NCBI GenBank assembly: GCA_016867035.1
Contig: VGKO01000006.1
Location: forward strand, 1 to 32,729
Length of the DNA stretch: 32,729 nt
From: Candidatus Pacearchaeota archaeon
GTDB lineage: Archaea; Nanobdellota; Nanobdellia; Pacearchaeales; GW2011-AR1
Direction: 5' to 3'
The notes below the pieces were generated by a model, which was not told the origin of the DNA, searched no databases, and saw nothing but the letters and a program-made list of their open reading frames with translations. A program made the translations under genes and the position numbers. This document shows positions 21,446 through 28,503 of the stretch, piece after piece (within the stretch, counting starts at the first letter, position 1; each line of letters opens with the position of its first letter).

Positions 21446-21826
21446 ATGGTTTACAAAGGAATTATTATTGAAGAAAGTTTAAGCGATAATAGTATTCTGA
21501 AAAAAATTAATATCGTTAAAACAGAGGTTGAAAAAGTTACTTTTGAACATAAAACTCCTTGGCTTGATAAATGGACTATGCATACAATATCTGTTCTTGA
21601 TAAAGATGCTCCAGAAGTCGCAAAATTAATTTCTAATGCTCTCGAAAGTAAGCATGAGTGGTATGCTGATTTTAAAAATTCTAAGTGGCATTTCATTATT
21701 TTTAGAAATAAGGTTTTTAAAATTAACAGGGTAAAAAAAGAAGAATACAAAAAAGTTCAGAAGTATGGTGTTGCTTTGGGAATTCCCGAATATCAATTAG
21801 ACTTTTCTCCAGAAATTAAAATTTAA
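21446..21826 (+). CDS. conserved hypothetical protein of 126 residues
   Basis: The start chosen is ATG 21446 (MVYKGIIIEE), which matches the N-terminus I remember for this widespread but uncharacterised prokaryotic family. An in-frame ATG at 21434 would use the last base of the tRNA. Features are GIIIEESLSDNSIL at the N-terminus, KTPWLDKWTMHTISV, and HEWYADFKNSKWHFIIFRNKVF with its aromatic strand pair. No catalytic motif. No TATA box lies between it and tRNA-Ile, so the mRNA should begin as the trailer of the tRNA precursor, leaving an 11-base leader after 3' cleavage. Confidence 0.85.
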   Translation: MVYKGIIIEESLSDNSILKKINIVKTEVEKVTFEHKTPWLDKWTMHTISVLDKDAPEVAKLISNALESKHEWYADFKNSKWHFIIFRNKVFKINRVKKEEYKKVQKYGVALGIPEYQLDFSPEIKI

Positions 21827-21888
21827 TTTTTAATTTTTACGACTCGGAAAGGTTACATAGATTTTTAAAGAACTGAAATGGTTTTGAT

Positions 21889-22473
21889 ATGATTAAAATG
21901 ATAATTGGTGTGTGTGGTTCTGTTGCAGCTGGAAAAGAAACATTGACGAGTTTTTTTAGAGAAAAAGGGTTTATTTATTTTGAAACTCGACAGATAATTG
22001 TGGAAGAGCTTAAAAAACTAGGTTTGGAGTTATCGCGAAAAAACATGCAGGACTGGGCTGATGAACGGCGAGCAAAGTTTGGGGTTGGTGCGATTATGAA
22101 AATTATGCTTGAAAAAGCTTCTGAAGATTTGAGTAAGAACTATATGTTTGATAGTTTAAGAAATGATGGGGAGGCCTTGTTCTTGCGCGAAGAGCTTGGA
22201 GAAGATTTTATTTTAATTGGGGTTGATGCTCCTCTTGAGATTAGATTTAAGAGAGCTGTTGAAAGAGCAAAGCCTTCTGACCCTGTTATTTGGGAAGATT
22301 TTGTTAAAATGAATGAAAGGGATTTAAACGATAAAAGTAATCCCTTTGGCCAGCAAACACAAAAGCTTCTTGATATGGCTGATTTTGTGATTATAAATGA
22401 TAAGGATTTGGAAAGTGCCAAGAAACAAGTTGAAGATATTTGGGGCAAGATTGAAACAAGAAGGAGCAATTAA
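21889..22473 (+). CDS. P-loop nucleotide kinase, CoaE/UPF0200-like
   Basis: A 194-residue P-loop kinase. The Walker A loop GSVAAGKET (10-18) has Glu after the Lys, as in some UPF0200 and related archaeal kinases. RNDGEALFLREELG and the IGVDAPLEIRFKRAVERAK strand-helix are typical of nucleoside monophosphate or dephospho-CoA kinases. The end (WEDFVKMNERDLND and ADFVIINDKDL) matches the UPF0200 pattern. The substrate cannot be named; a dNMP, a tRNA-base nucleotide or dephospho-CoA are candidates. A GATTTTTAAAG box about 25 bases upstream suggests a leaderless mRNA. Confidence 0.8.
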   Translation: MIKMIIGVCGSVAAGKETLTSFFREKGFIYFETRQIIVEELKKLGLELSRKNMQDWADERRAKFGVGAIMKIMLEKASEDLSKNYMFDSLRNDGEALFLREELGEDFILIGVDAPLEIRFKRAVERAKPSDPVIWEDFVKMNERDLNDKSNPFGQQTQKLLDMADFVIINDKDLESAKKQVEDIWGKIETRRSN

Positions 22474-22516
22474 CTTAATTGCATAAATTATTAAACCTTT
22501 ATTCTCTTGGATTTTT

Positions 22517-23713
22517 ATGTTAATAGGAATTATTGGAAAAGCTAATGTTGGTAAAAGCACCTTTTATAAGGCTGCAACTTTAGCTGAAGTTTTAATTGCT
22601 AATTATCCTTTTGCTACTATTAAGCCTAATCATGGAGTGGCTTATGTAAAAATTCCTTGTATTGATTCAGAGTTTAAAGTTCAATGCATGCCTCGAACAG
22701 GATTCTGCATAAATCATATTAGGTTTGTTCCTGTTGATTTGATGGATGTTGCTGGACTTGTTCCCGGAGCTAGTGAGGGAAAAGGTTTAGGAAATCAATT
22801 TTTAAGCGATTTAAGCCAAGCAGATTGCTTTATTCATGTTGTTGATGCAAGCGGAGGAACAACAATAGAAGGAAAGCCAGCAGAACCTGGAAGTCATGAT
22901 CCTATTGAAGACATTAAGTTTATTGAACGCGAACTTGATTTGTGGTATTTGGGTATATTAAAAAAAGTTTGGAGGGTTTTTGCCAGAACAATCTCGACAG
23001 TTAAAGATGCACAATTTGCAAAAGAAGTTGCTAAACAGTTTTCCGGATTAAAAATTGATGAAGATTTAGTTAAACGAGTTTTACTAAAAAATAAATTGAA
23101 TGCAGATAAGCCTGATGCTTGGACTGATAACGAGCTTGAGATTTTTGCAAGAGGTTTAAGAATAATGAGTAAGCCTATGATAATTGCAGCTAACAAATGT
23201 GATACTAGCTTTGGAAAAACTAATGCAGAAAGGCTTGCTAAAGAATTTCCAGAATATCTTGTGGTGCCTTGTTCTGCTGATTCTGAGCTTGCTCTTCGCC
23301 AGGCTGCTAAAGCAGGACTTATAGAGTATGTGCCTGGCGAGTGTGATTTTAAATTAAAAAAAGAACTCTTACCAAAGCAATTAGAAGCACTTGAAGCAAT
23401 TAAGAAAAATGTTCTCGCACAATTCAAAGAAGGAACAGGAGTTCAGGCAGTATTGAATCATGCTGTGTTTGATTTATTAAAATATATTGCTATTTTTCCT
23501 GCTGGTGCGCATAAACTTGCAGATTCAAAAGGAAATATACTTCCGGATTGTTTTTTACTTCCTTCTGGATCTACTGCACTTGACTTTGCTTTTAGTTTAC
23601 ATAGTGATATTGGAAAGAATTTTGTTAAGGCGATTGATGCTAGAACAGGTAAAGCCCTAGGAAAGGATCATGTTTTGCAACATCGCGATGCGCTTGAGAT
23701 AGCGACAAGATAA
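22517..23713 (+). CDS. ychF: YchF/Obg-like GTPase, archaeal type
   Basis: A translation-associated P-loop NTPase of the OBG-HflX group. The 398 residues show G1 GKANVGKS (7-14), G3 DVAGL with PGASEGKGLGN, the NKCD form of the G4 motif (AANKCD near 226), and a C-terminal TGS domain from about residue 320. The insert between the G3 and G4 motifs forms the helical region of archaeal and eukaryotic members. Many relatives hydrolyse ATP rather than GTP because of a changed G4. An ATTAAACC box lies 20-30 bases upstream. The next gene (DUF167) starts 17 bases on. Confidence 0.95.
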   Translation: MLIGIIGKANVGKSTFYKAATLAEVLIANYPFATIKPNHGVAYVKIPCIDSEFKVQCMPRTGFCINHIRFVPVDLMDVAGLVPGASEGKGLGNQFLSDLSQADCFIHVVDASGGTTIEGKPAEPGSHDPIEDIKFIERELDLWYLGILKKVWRVFARTISTVKDAQFAKEVAKQFSGLKIDEDLVKRVLLKNKLNADKPDAWTDNELEIFARGLRIMSKPMIIAANKCDTSFGKTNAERLAKEFPEYLVVPCSADSELALRQAAKAGLIEYVPGECDFKLKKELLPKQLEALEAIKKNVLAQFKEGTGVQAVLNHAVFDLLKYIAIFPAGAHKLADSKGNILPDCFLLPSGSTALDFAFSLHSDIGKNFVKAIDARTGKALGKDHVLQHRDALEIATR

Positions 23714-23729
23714 AAATAAAAGGAGAAAA

Positions 23730-23951
23730 ATGAAATTTTTTATTAGAGTTAAAACATCAAGTATTGAACAATCAATAGAAGAGTTTGGAGATCATAGGTA
23801 TTTGATACATTTAAAATCCCGGCCAGAGAATAATGAAGCTAATATAGAACTGCTTAAATTATTTGCTAAGCATATTGGGGTTCCAAGCACAAAACTTAAA
23901 ATCACCTCTGGCTTAACTAGCAAAGATAAGATTATTGAAAGCGTTTATTAA
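23730..23951 (+). CDS. DUF167 protein (YggU family)
   Basis: A 73-residue member of DUF167. The family pattern is visible: an N-terminal strand FFIRVKT, LKSRPENNEANIELLKLFAKHIGVP (the PpveGkAN-like signature and helix) and LKITSGLTSKDKIIES (the vesG..sR.K motif). Function unknown; members are small alpha/beta proteins. The start is set by an AGGAG (23721-23725) 4 bases before the ATG. It is followed after 3 bases by the metallopeptidase gene, in one operon with ychF. Confidence 0.92.
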   Translation: MKFFIRVKTSSIEQSIEEFGDHRYLIHLKSRPENNEANIELLKLFAKHIGVPSTKLKITSGLTSKDKIIESVY

Positions 23952-23954
23952 AAA

Positions 23955-24413
23955 ATGGGTATAAAATATGAAATAGCGCATGATATTATTGAAAGACTTT
24001 TTGATATCTCGAGTACCTTGGGTATGGATCATATTAGACTTTCAGGAATACATGCTGTTAGGAGCATTGGCACTGGCTCTAGAGGCACAATTGCTCGATG
24101 TCACGCCCTCTCAAAGATATGGCAACTTGCTTTGGGAACAAAAGCTGTTTATATAATTGAAGTTATTAGTGAAAAATTCGATAGAATGAGTCGCGAAGAG
24201 CAAGATAAAGTTCTTATTCATGAACTCTTGCATATTCCTCTTAGTTTTGGAGGGGGATTTAAGCACCATGATTTTGTGCATGAAAGAAATGTAGAAAAAA
24301 TTTATCGCAAATATATAGAGTTAAAGAAAAACAATTCTCGCTCAGGAACTAATCATGTTCAGGAGGAAATAAAAAAACATGAACAAAAAAAGAAAAATAG
24401 CTTTTGGTTTTAA
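23955..24413 (+). CDS. putative zinc metallopeptidase
   Basis: A 152-residue protein resembling the phage-type putative metallopeptidase family (PhageMetallopep). The zinc motif HELLH is at 89-93; a further ligand is one of the histidines in GFKHHDFVH (104-108). The N-terminal part has HAVRSIGTGSRGTIARCHALSKIW, which matches family members from archaea. No signal peptide, so the enzyme is cytosolic. The last ~25 residues are basic and overlap the start of the DUF192 gene by 35 bases. Substrate unknown. Confidence 0.85.
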   Translation: MGIKYEIAHDIIERLFDISSTLGMDHIRLSGIHAVRSIGTGSRGTIARCHALSKIWQLALGTKAVYIIEVISEKFDRMSREEQDKVLIHELLHIPLSFGGGFKHHDFVHERNVEKIYRKYIELKKNNSRSGTNHVQEEIKKHEQKKKNSFWF

Positions 24414-24702
24414 TCGCAAGAAATATTCAATATCAGAATATAATGTATGCTCAAATGTATTTTCTAAAGCAAGAGGATTGATGTTTAGGCCTCGTGGGTA
24501 TAAAACTCCGCTTCTTTTTGTTTTTTCTAAGCCAGGATTTCATGCAATTCATAGCTTTTTTTGTAGAAAGTTTATTGCTGCTTGGTTTTTAGAAAAAAAT
24601 GGGAAACTCGAGTTTATCGAAGCTAAAATTGTCTCACCCTGGAAATCTGCTGTTAACTGTAGTAAGAAATTCAATTTTCTCCTCGAGATTCCGCTTGGTT
24701 AA
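24379..24702 (+). CDS. DUF192 family protein
   Basis: A 107-residue protein with the DUF192 landmarks: the N-terminal A..f..RaRGLMFRP segment (SKARGLMFRPR), then LLFVFSKPGFHAIHSFFC, AAWFLEKNGKL, the conserved PW in VSPWKSA and a final FLLEIPLG. Many members have a signal peptide and are extracytoplasmic; this one has a short basic N-terminus instead. Function unknown. AGGAGG (24361-24366) lies 12 bases before the ATG, inside the preceding gene, with which it overlaps. Confidence 0.92.
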   Translation: MNKKRKIAFGFNRKKYSISEYNVCSNVFSKARGLMFRPRGYKTPLLFVFSKPGFHAIHSFFCRKFIAAWFLEKNGKLEFIEAKIVSPWKSAVNCSKKFNFLLEIPLG

Positions 24703-24796
24703 GTTGTAATTTAAAGGTAGTCCCGTCGGGTAAGAAACATTTAAATACTCTTTAAATGGTATTATATTATAAAAATCATTAAAAGGAGGTAAAAAA

Positions 24797-24919
24797 ATGG
24801 GAAGTGTTATTGCTAGAAATGTTGTAAAACGCAAGCCAGGATACCTTTACTACGTTGACGGAAAAGGAAACGTTTGTGAAGCTAAGATGGCTAGAGGCGG
24901 AAAAAAGAAAAAAAGATAA
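24797..24919 (+). CDS. 40-aa basic protein, probably conserved
   Basis: This short frame has a strong ribosome binding site, AAGGAGGT (24783-24790), 6 bases before ATG 24797, and a TATA-like CATTTAAATAC box upstream near 24739-24749. The product is basic: VIARNVVKRKPGYLYYVDGK, then NVCEAKMARGGKKKKR. The pattern PGYLYYVDGKGNVCE suggests a small beta unit with a nucleic-acid-binding tail. I recall similar tiny proteins in DPANN genomes, but no named family. It could be ribosome- or nucleoid-associated. Confidence 0.8.
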   Translation: MGSVIARNVVKRKPGYLYYVDGKGNVCEAKMARGGKKKKR

Positions 24920-25000
24920 AAATTCTTTTTTCCTTATTTTTTAATTTTATTTTATAAATTTTTCTAATTCTTTTTTTACTTTTTATGATTATTATGCTAT
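24920..25000 (+). terminator. T-rich transcription end region
   Basis: Immediately after the stop of the 40-aa gene, several T-runs of five to seven bases occur within 80 bases (TTTTTT, TTTTTT, TTTTT, TTTTTTT). This is how archaeal RNA polymerase usually terminates without a hairpin. Nothing else is seen between here and the Kae1 promoter. Confidence 0.5.
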
Positions 25001-25055
25001 TTTTCTATTATTCTTGTTTAATTAAATTTTTATAGGCTGTTTTCTTGTAGTTTTT

Positions 25056-26060
25056 ATGGTAGTTGTTTTAGGAATTGAAAGTACAGCGCACACTTTTGGA
25101 ATTGCTATTGTTAAAGATGGCAGAGTTTTGAGTAATGTGCGAGACATGTATACCACAGAGAAGGGCGGAATTGTGCCACTTGACTCGGCTAAACATCATC
25201 GAGAAGTTGCTCCGCGGTTACTTGCTCAGGCGCTTGAGAAAGCTTGCATTCGCGAAAATGAGATTGAAGTAATTGCTTTTTCACAAGGTCCCGGAATTGC
25301 GCCTTGCTTGCTTTTTGGTTTAAATTTTACTAAAGAACTTTCCTCGAGGCTTGGGTTGCCTGTTGTTCCTGTGAATCATTGTGTTGCTCATCTAGAGATA
25401 GGAAGATTAACAGGAGCTAAGGATCCTGTACTTCTTTATGCTTCTGGAGCTAATACTCAAATAATTGCTTATGCTGCTGGCAAGTATAGAGTTTTCGGAG
25501 AAACTCTTGATTTAGGTGTTGGAAATTTTATTGATACTTTTGCTCGACATGCTGGAATAGGTTTTCCAGGCGGTCCGAAAATAGCTGCTCTTGCTGAACA
25601 AGCCTCAGAAGAAGTTAAAAAAAATTTAATCGAGTTACCTTATTCAATAAAAGGCATGGATGTTGCTTTTTCAGGAGCTCAAACAAAATTAAAACAGCTT
25701 TTAGATTCTGGAAAATATAAAATAGAAGACTTGAGCTATAGTATGCAAGAAACTATTTTTCCAATGCTTATAGAAGCATCGGAGAGGGCCCTAGCTCATA
25801 CTGGAAAAACAGAGTTATTAATTGGTGGGGGAGTTGGATGTAATAAAAGACTTCAAGAAATGGCTAGAATTATGTGCGAAGAGCGCGGTTGTGTATTTTT
25901 TGTTCCTGAAAATCAATTCCTTGTGGATAACGCGGGAATGATAGCTTTTCTTGGCGAGATTATGTTCAAGCGCAGAGTTTATACCAAACTTGAAGATGTT
26001 AAGAATTTAGATATTAAGCCTAGAGAAAGAACCGATGATATAGAAGTTAGTTGGAAATAG
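25056..26060 (+). CDS. kae1: KEOPS subunit Kae1, tRNA N6-threonylcarbamoyltransferase
   Basis: Catalytic subunit of the KEOPS complex, which transfers threonylcarbamoyl to A37 of ANN-decoding tRNAs. In 334 residues the ASKHA fold is clear: VLGIESTAHTFGIAIV at the N-terminus, the metal ligands H108 and H112 in NHCVAHLEIGRL, YASGANTQII, and the phosphate loop LLIGGGVGCNKRL with VDNAGMIAF near the end. Length fits archaeal Kae1 alone; the Bud32 kinase often fused to it is not present. The start ATG 25056 has an AATTTTTATAGG box about 25 bases upstream. It would act on tRNA-Thr and tRNA-Ile, both encoded in this window. Confidence 0.96.
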   Translation: MVVVLGIESTAHTFGIAIVKDGRVLSNVRDMYTTEKGGIVPLDSAKHHREVAPRLLAQALEKACIRENEIEVIAFSQGPGIAPCLLFGLNFTKELSSRLGLPVVPVNHCVAHLEIGRLTGAKDPVLLYASGANTQIIAYAAGKYRVFGETLDLGVGNFIDTFARHAGIGFPGGPKIAALAEQASEEVKKNLIELPYSIKGMDVAFSGAQTKLKQLLDSGKYKIEDLSYSMQETIFPMLIEASERALAHTGKTELLIGGGVGCNKRLQEMARIMCEERGCVFFVPENQFLVDNAGMIAFLGEIMFKRRVYTKLEDVKNLDIKPRERTDDIEVSWK

Positions 26061-26133
26061 GGAATAAAAGGTTTATAAACTGTTTTCTATTTGAATTTTT
26101 AACCTTCTGGGAGATTTTGGTGTTTTGTATGGT

Positions 26134-26682
26134 ATGGCGGAATTAGATATTGGTTGTGGAAAAGAAAAACACCCTGGAGCAGTAGGATTAGATATGAATC
26201 CTGGAATAAATCCAGACGTAGTCTTTGAAATAGCACTTGGTAAACTTTTACCTTTTCCGGATAATTATTTCGATAGAATTTGGATGCAAGATATACTTGA
26301 GCATGTGGATAATGTTTCTTGGTTATTAAGTGAAGCTCATAGGGTAGCAAAACCCAATGCTCTTATTCTTGTTAGATATCCTCATTTTAGTTCAACTAAT
26401 AATTTTAATGATGTAACCCATGTGAGGCGCCTGGGCATTAGGGCATTAGAACATTTTGATCCTACAAGAGAGTATGGTAAAAAATATTCTTATTATACTT
26501 TCTTTAATAGAAACTTTCCCCTAGTAATTCAGAATGTAAACTTGGATTTTACTTCAGGTAGAACAAGAGGACTAGCTAAAAGAGTTTATAGTCACTTTGG
26601 AAGCGATAGGTTTGAGAGATGGTTTGCGAGTTTTTTTCCAATAGGAAATGTTGATGTAGATTTGATGGCCCTTAAAGCATAA
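26134..26682 (+). CDS. class I SAM-dependent methyltransferase
   Basis: A 182-residue protein (start ATG 26134; an in-frame TTG lies 9 bases earlier). The SAM site is LDIGCGKEKHPGAVGLDMNP at the N-terminus, giving motif I and the acidic residue of motif II. MQDILEHVDN and EAHRVAKPNALILVRYPHF follow, the usual post-I motifs of methyltransferases acting on small molecules or glycans. The C-terminal part has many aromatic residues. The substrate is not evident. TTTATAAAC lies about 55-65 bases upstream, so this mRNA may have a short leader. The next gene starts 5 bases after its stop. Confidence 0.85.
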   Translation: MAELDIGCGKEKHPGAVGLDMNPGINPDVVFEIALGKLLPFPDNYFDRIWMQDILEHVDNVSWLLSEAHRVAKPNALILVRYPHFSSTNNFNDVTHVRRLGIRALEHFDPTREYGKKYSYYTFFNRNFPLVIQNVNLDFTSGRTRGLAKRVYSHFGSDRFERWFASFFPIGNVDVDLMALKA

Positions 26683-26687
26683 ATAAG

Positions 26688-27140
26688 ATGAAAATAAAAA
26701 AATATTTGCGAAATACTGGAATTTTATTGGGTGCAGTTTTGGGCTTGCATTTCTTAAATTATGCCTGGATGGTTGGAGCTCAAAATATTTGTTCACGATT
26801 CTCTCAAAGAATTGAAACAAGAGAACAGGCTCAAGAAGTTTTACAAAGAGAGTCCCTTAGACTTGGAATTCCTAGCGAAAAACAAATACATTTAGTTTTG
26901 GATAAAAGAGAAGGAAGTTTTTCAGGGGCTTCTAGGGTTTGGAAGAATATTTATAGAATTGATTTAACCCCTTCTTGTTTTAATGAGTCTGCTTTGGTTC
27001 ATGAGCTTTCTCATATTGCTAAGGGGGATGTGGATTCTTGGGCTGTTTCTAAAAATAAACATTTAAGAAATTTTAAGTATTTCTTTATTCAGGAACCGAG
27101 AGCAACTCTTTATCAAATTAAGAGGGCAATTTCCCAATAA
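26688..27140 (+). CDS. membrane-anchored zincin-like protein
   Basis: A 150-residue protein. A basic N-terminus and a hydrophobic helix at about 10-30 act as signal anchor, placing the rest outside. The zinc-protease motif is ALVHELSHIAKGD with H105, E106 and H109. E136 in QEPRATLY, 27 residues on, is a good third ligand, as in gluzincins. The core is very small for a peptidase. Two cysteines (C35 and C97) could form a disulfide. No family assigned. It is co-transcribed with the preceding methyltransferase. Confidence 0.75.
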   Translation: MKIKKYLRNTGILLGAVLGLHFLNYAWMVGAQNICSRFSQRIETREQAQEVLQRESLRLGIPSEKQIHLVLDKREGSFSGASRVWKNIYRIDLTPSCFNESALVHELSHIAKGDVDSWAVSKNKHLRNFKYFFIQEPRATLYQIKRAISQ

Positions 27141-27164
27141 TTTTTATTTAATCTTTTATAAAAA

Positions 27165-27174
27165 GCTTTATAAA
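27165..27174 (+). promoter_or_regulatory. TATA box of the L7Ae operon
   Basis: GCTTTATAAA, with a second CTTTTATAAA just upstream (27153-27162). Transcription should start near 27195, giving a leader of about 150 bases before the L7Ae ATG at 27348. This is much longer than other leaders in the window. Confidence 0.6.
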
Positions 27175-27198
27175 CTCACTTTTCACAATAGTATTAGC

Positions 27199-27250
27199 AT
27201 TCGCAAGAGCACTTTGTCTTTAAAAACAAGATTGCAAAGTTCTCTCGCTC
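27199..27250 (+). other. long imperfect stem in the L7Ae leader
   Basis: In the leader, GC-AGAG-ACTTTG pairs with CAAAGT-CTCT-GC across an 18-base loop, with two one-base mismatches. It lies directly upstream of the kink-turn hairpin and may be part of the same regulatory structure. Confidence 0.45.
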
Positions 27251-27251
27251 A

Positions 27252-27274
27252 CCAATGACCTGTTTGCAGGGAGG
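27252..27274 (+). promoter_or_regulatory. kink-turn in the L7Ae mRNA leader
   Basis: The sequence reads as a standard kink-turn: C-stem CC (27252-27253), 3-nt bulge AAT, tandem GA (27257-27258), non-canonical-side stem CCTG (27259-27262), tetraloop TTTG, CAGG (27267-27270), GA (27271-27272) and GG (27273-27274). L7Ae binds kink-turns, and the gene downstream encodes L7Ae. The C-stem is short (2 bp before mismatches), as tolerated in some archaeal sites. Confidence 0.75.
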
Positions 27275-27347
27275 CAAGGCTTTCTGTGAACTTTAAATTG
27301 GTAAAAAATAAATAAAACGACTGAAAAATTAAATAAATACAAATAAA

Positions 27348-27662
27348 ATGGTTTCGGTATACGAAATAATTGAAATAGCTCGAAAGACTGGAAAAATAGA
27401 AAAGGGCGCAAATGAAACTACAAAAGCAGTTGAGCTTGGAACTGCCAAATTAGTTGCATATGGTGCAGATGTAGATCCGAAAGAAATTGTTCAACATTTA
27501 CCTATTATTGCAAAAGAGAAAGGTATTACTTGTGTTGAAGCAGACAGCAAAAAGAAATTAGGAATTGCTGTTGGAATTGGAGTAGGATGTTCGGCTGTAG
27601 CTATTGTTGATGCTGGTGAAGCTGAAAAAGATTTAGCTTCATTTAAGAAAAGCGCAAAATAA
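27348..27662 (+). CDS. rpl7ae: 50S ribosomal protein L7Ae
   Basis: A kink-turn-binding protein found in the large subunit, in C/D and H/ACA RNPs and in archaeal RNase P. The 104 residues include KGANETTKAVELGTAKLVAYGADVDPKEIVQHLP (the RNA-binding loop and helix) and CVEADSKKKLGIAVGIGVGCSAVAIVD. Length is slightly shorter than most archaeal forms. The mRNA leader contains a kink-turn about 75 bases before the ATG, so the protein probably represses its own translation. First gene of the L7Ae-S28e-unknown-L24e operon. Confidence 0.96.
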   Translation: MVSVYEIIEIARKTGKIEKGANETTKAVELGTAKLVAYGADVDPKEIVQHLPIIAKEKGITCVEADSKKKLGIAVGIGVGCSAVAIVDAGEAEKDLASFKKSAK

Positions 27663-27697
27663 ATAGCCTATAGTTACATAACTTTACTATTAATAAA

Positions 27698-27982
27698 ATG
27701 GCAAAACCACAACAACAGTCTCAAGAAAGCAAGAAAATGTCTTTAGTAGCTGAAGGCAACGAAGCTTTTCCTGCTATAGTTGAAGAAATGATTGGGAGAA
27801 CAGGTAAATTTGGAGAAGTTACTCAAGTTAAATGCAGAATTCTACAAGGTCCAGATAGAGGAAAAACAATGAGAAGAAATGTAAAAGGCCCAATAAGAAT
27901 AAAAGATGTTTTAATGTTAAGAGAAACTCAAATCGAAGCAAGAAGATTAAAAACTAAAATAGGAAGAGGAGGATTTGCTTAA
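27698..27982 (+). CDS. rps28e: 30S ribosomal protein S28e
   Basis: A small OB-fold protein of the small subunit, shared with eukaryotes. The conserved core is AIVEEMIGRTGKFGEVTQVKCRIL, GPDRGKTMRRNVKGP and the terminal VLMLRETQIEARRL. The 94 residues include an extra N-terminal ~15 and a C-terminal ~10-residue extension (KTKIGRGGFA) relative to typical S28e of about 70. The extended end encodes the GAGGAGG ribosome binding site of the next gene. Confidence 0.95.
   Translation: MAKPQQQSQESKKMSLVAEGNEAFPAIVEEMIGRTGKFGEVTQVKCRILQGPDRGKTMRRNVKGPIRIKDVLMLRETQIEARRLKTKIGRGGFA
27966..27972 (+). promoter_or_regulatory. ribosome binding site of the 27984 gene
   Basis: GAGGAGG, 11 bases before ATG 27984, inside the last codons of rps28e. 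It supports this ATG over the in-frame TTG at 27975. Confidence 0.55.
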
Positions 27983-27983
27983 C

Positions 27984-28226
27984 ATGAATCTTAGTAGTTT
28001 TGTATTAGCTTCTATTGCAGAGGAATTAAGAAAAGGAAGAGATGTGGTTCTTTTAGACGTACCTCAAGAGGGTGTTGATAGAATAGGGGATATTTATTCT
28101 AAAAATAGAGTAGTTCCTGCTGCTGAAATTTCTATTACCCCTGATGGACAAGATATAACTGCAAAAAAATATTCAGTAAGAATTTATGCTAGAGAAGCAA
28201 GACCAGAAGGAGGTCATTTAGCTTAA
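27984..28226 (+). CDS. unknown 80-aa protein inside the ribosomal operon
   Basis: The product starts at ATG 27984, one base after the rps28e stop, and ends one base before L24e. It has no cysteine, no membrane segment and a helix followed by strands: NLSSFVLASIAEELRKGRDVVLLDVP, VDRIGDIYSKNRVVPAAEI and ITAKKYSVRIYAREARPEGG. I do not know this family. In many archaea S28e is followed directly by L24e, so the extra gene is notable. Its position suggests a small ribosome-associated or translation-linked protein. Confidence 0.75.
   Translation: MNLSSFVLASIAEELRKGRDVVLLDVPQEGVDRIGDIYSKNRVVPAAEISITPDGQDITAKKYSVRIYAREARPEGGHLA
28207..28213 (+). promoter_or_regulatory. ribosome binding site of rpl24e
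   Basis: AAGGAGG, 14 bases before ATG 28228, encoded in the end of the 80-aa gene. The junction (GGAGG, a few bases, then GCTTAACATG) closely copies the preceding junction at 27968-27986. Confidence 0.5.
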
Positions 28227-28227
28227 C

Positions 28228-28431
28228 ATGCCAAGATGTTCATTTTGCAAGAAAAACTATGAATTCCCAAGAGGATTAACTCTAGTTTTAAATGATGGAA
28301 ACATAATGTATTTTTGCTCTTCTAAATGCAGAAAGAATCAACTTAAAATGAGAAGAGATAATAAGAAAGTTAATTGGATAAGAAAAGCAGACACTCAAGT
28401 TTCTGAAGAAGTAAAAGAAGAAAGCAAGTAA
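28228..28431 (+). CDS. rpl24e: 50S ribosomal protein L24e
   Basis: A zinc-ribbon protein of the large subunit. In 67 residues the ligands are CSFCKK (4-9) and CSSKCRKN (about 30-37), with EFPRGLTLVLNDGNIMYF between, the normal archaeal layout. The C-terminal helix is basic and ends in an acidic tail. In other archaea ndk and infB often follow; here the next gene is a glycosyltransferase with its own promoter. Confidence 0.96.
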   Translation: MPRCSFCKKNYEFPRGLTLVLNDGNIMYFCSSKCRKNQLKMRRDNKKVNWIRKADTQVSEEVKEESK

Positions 28432-28503
28432 TTCTTTTCATATTTTCTATTAGTTCTTTTACAGTTCTATAATCTTTATATACAATATTTATTCTATTTT
28501 TTT

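Noticed and set aside
22894-23427. minus-strand frame of 177 codons
   Set aside because: It lies wholly inside ychF, is Ser/Leu-rich without motifs and has no promoter or ribosome binding site.
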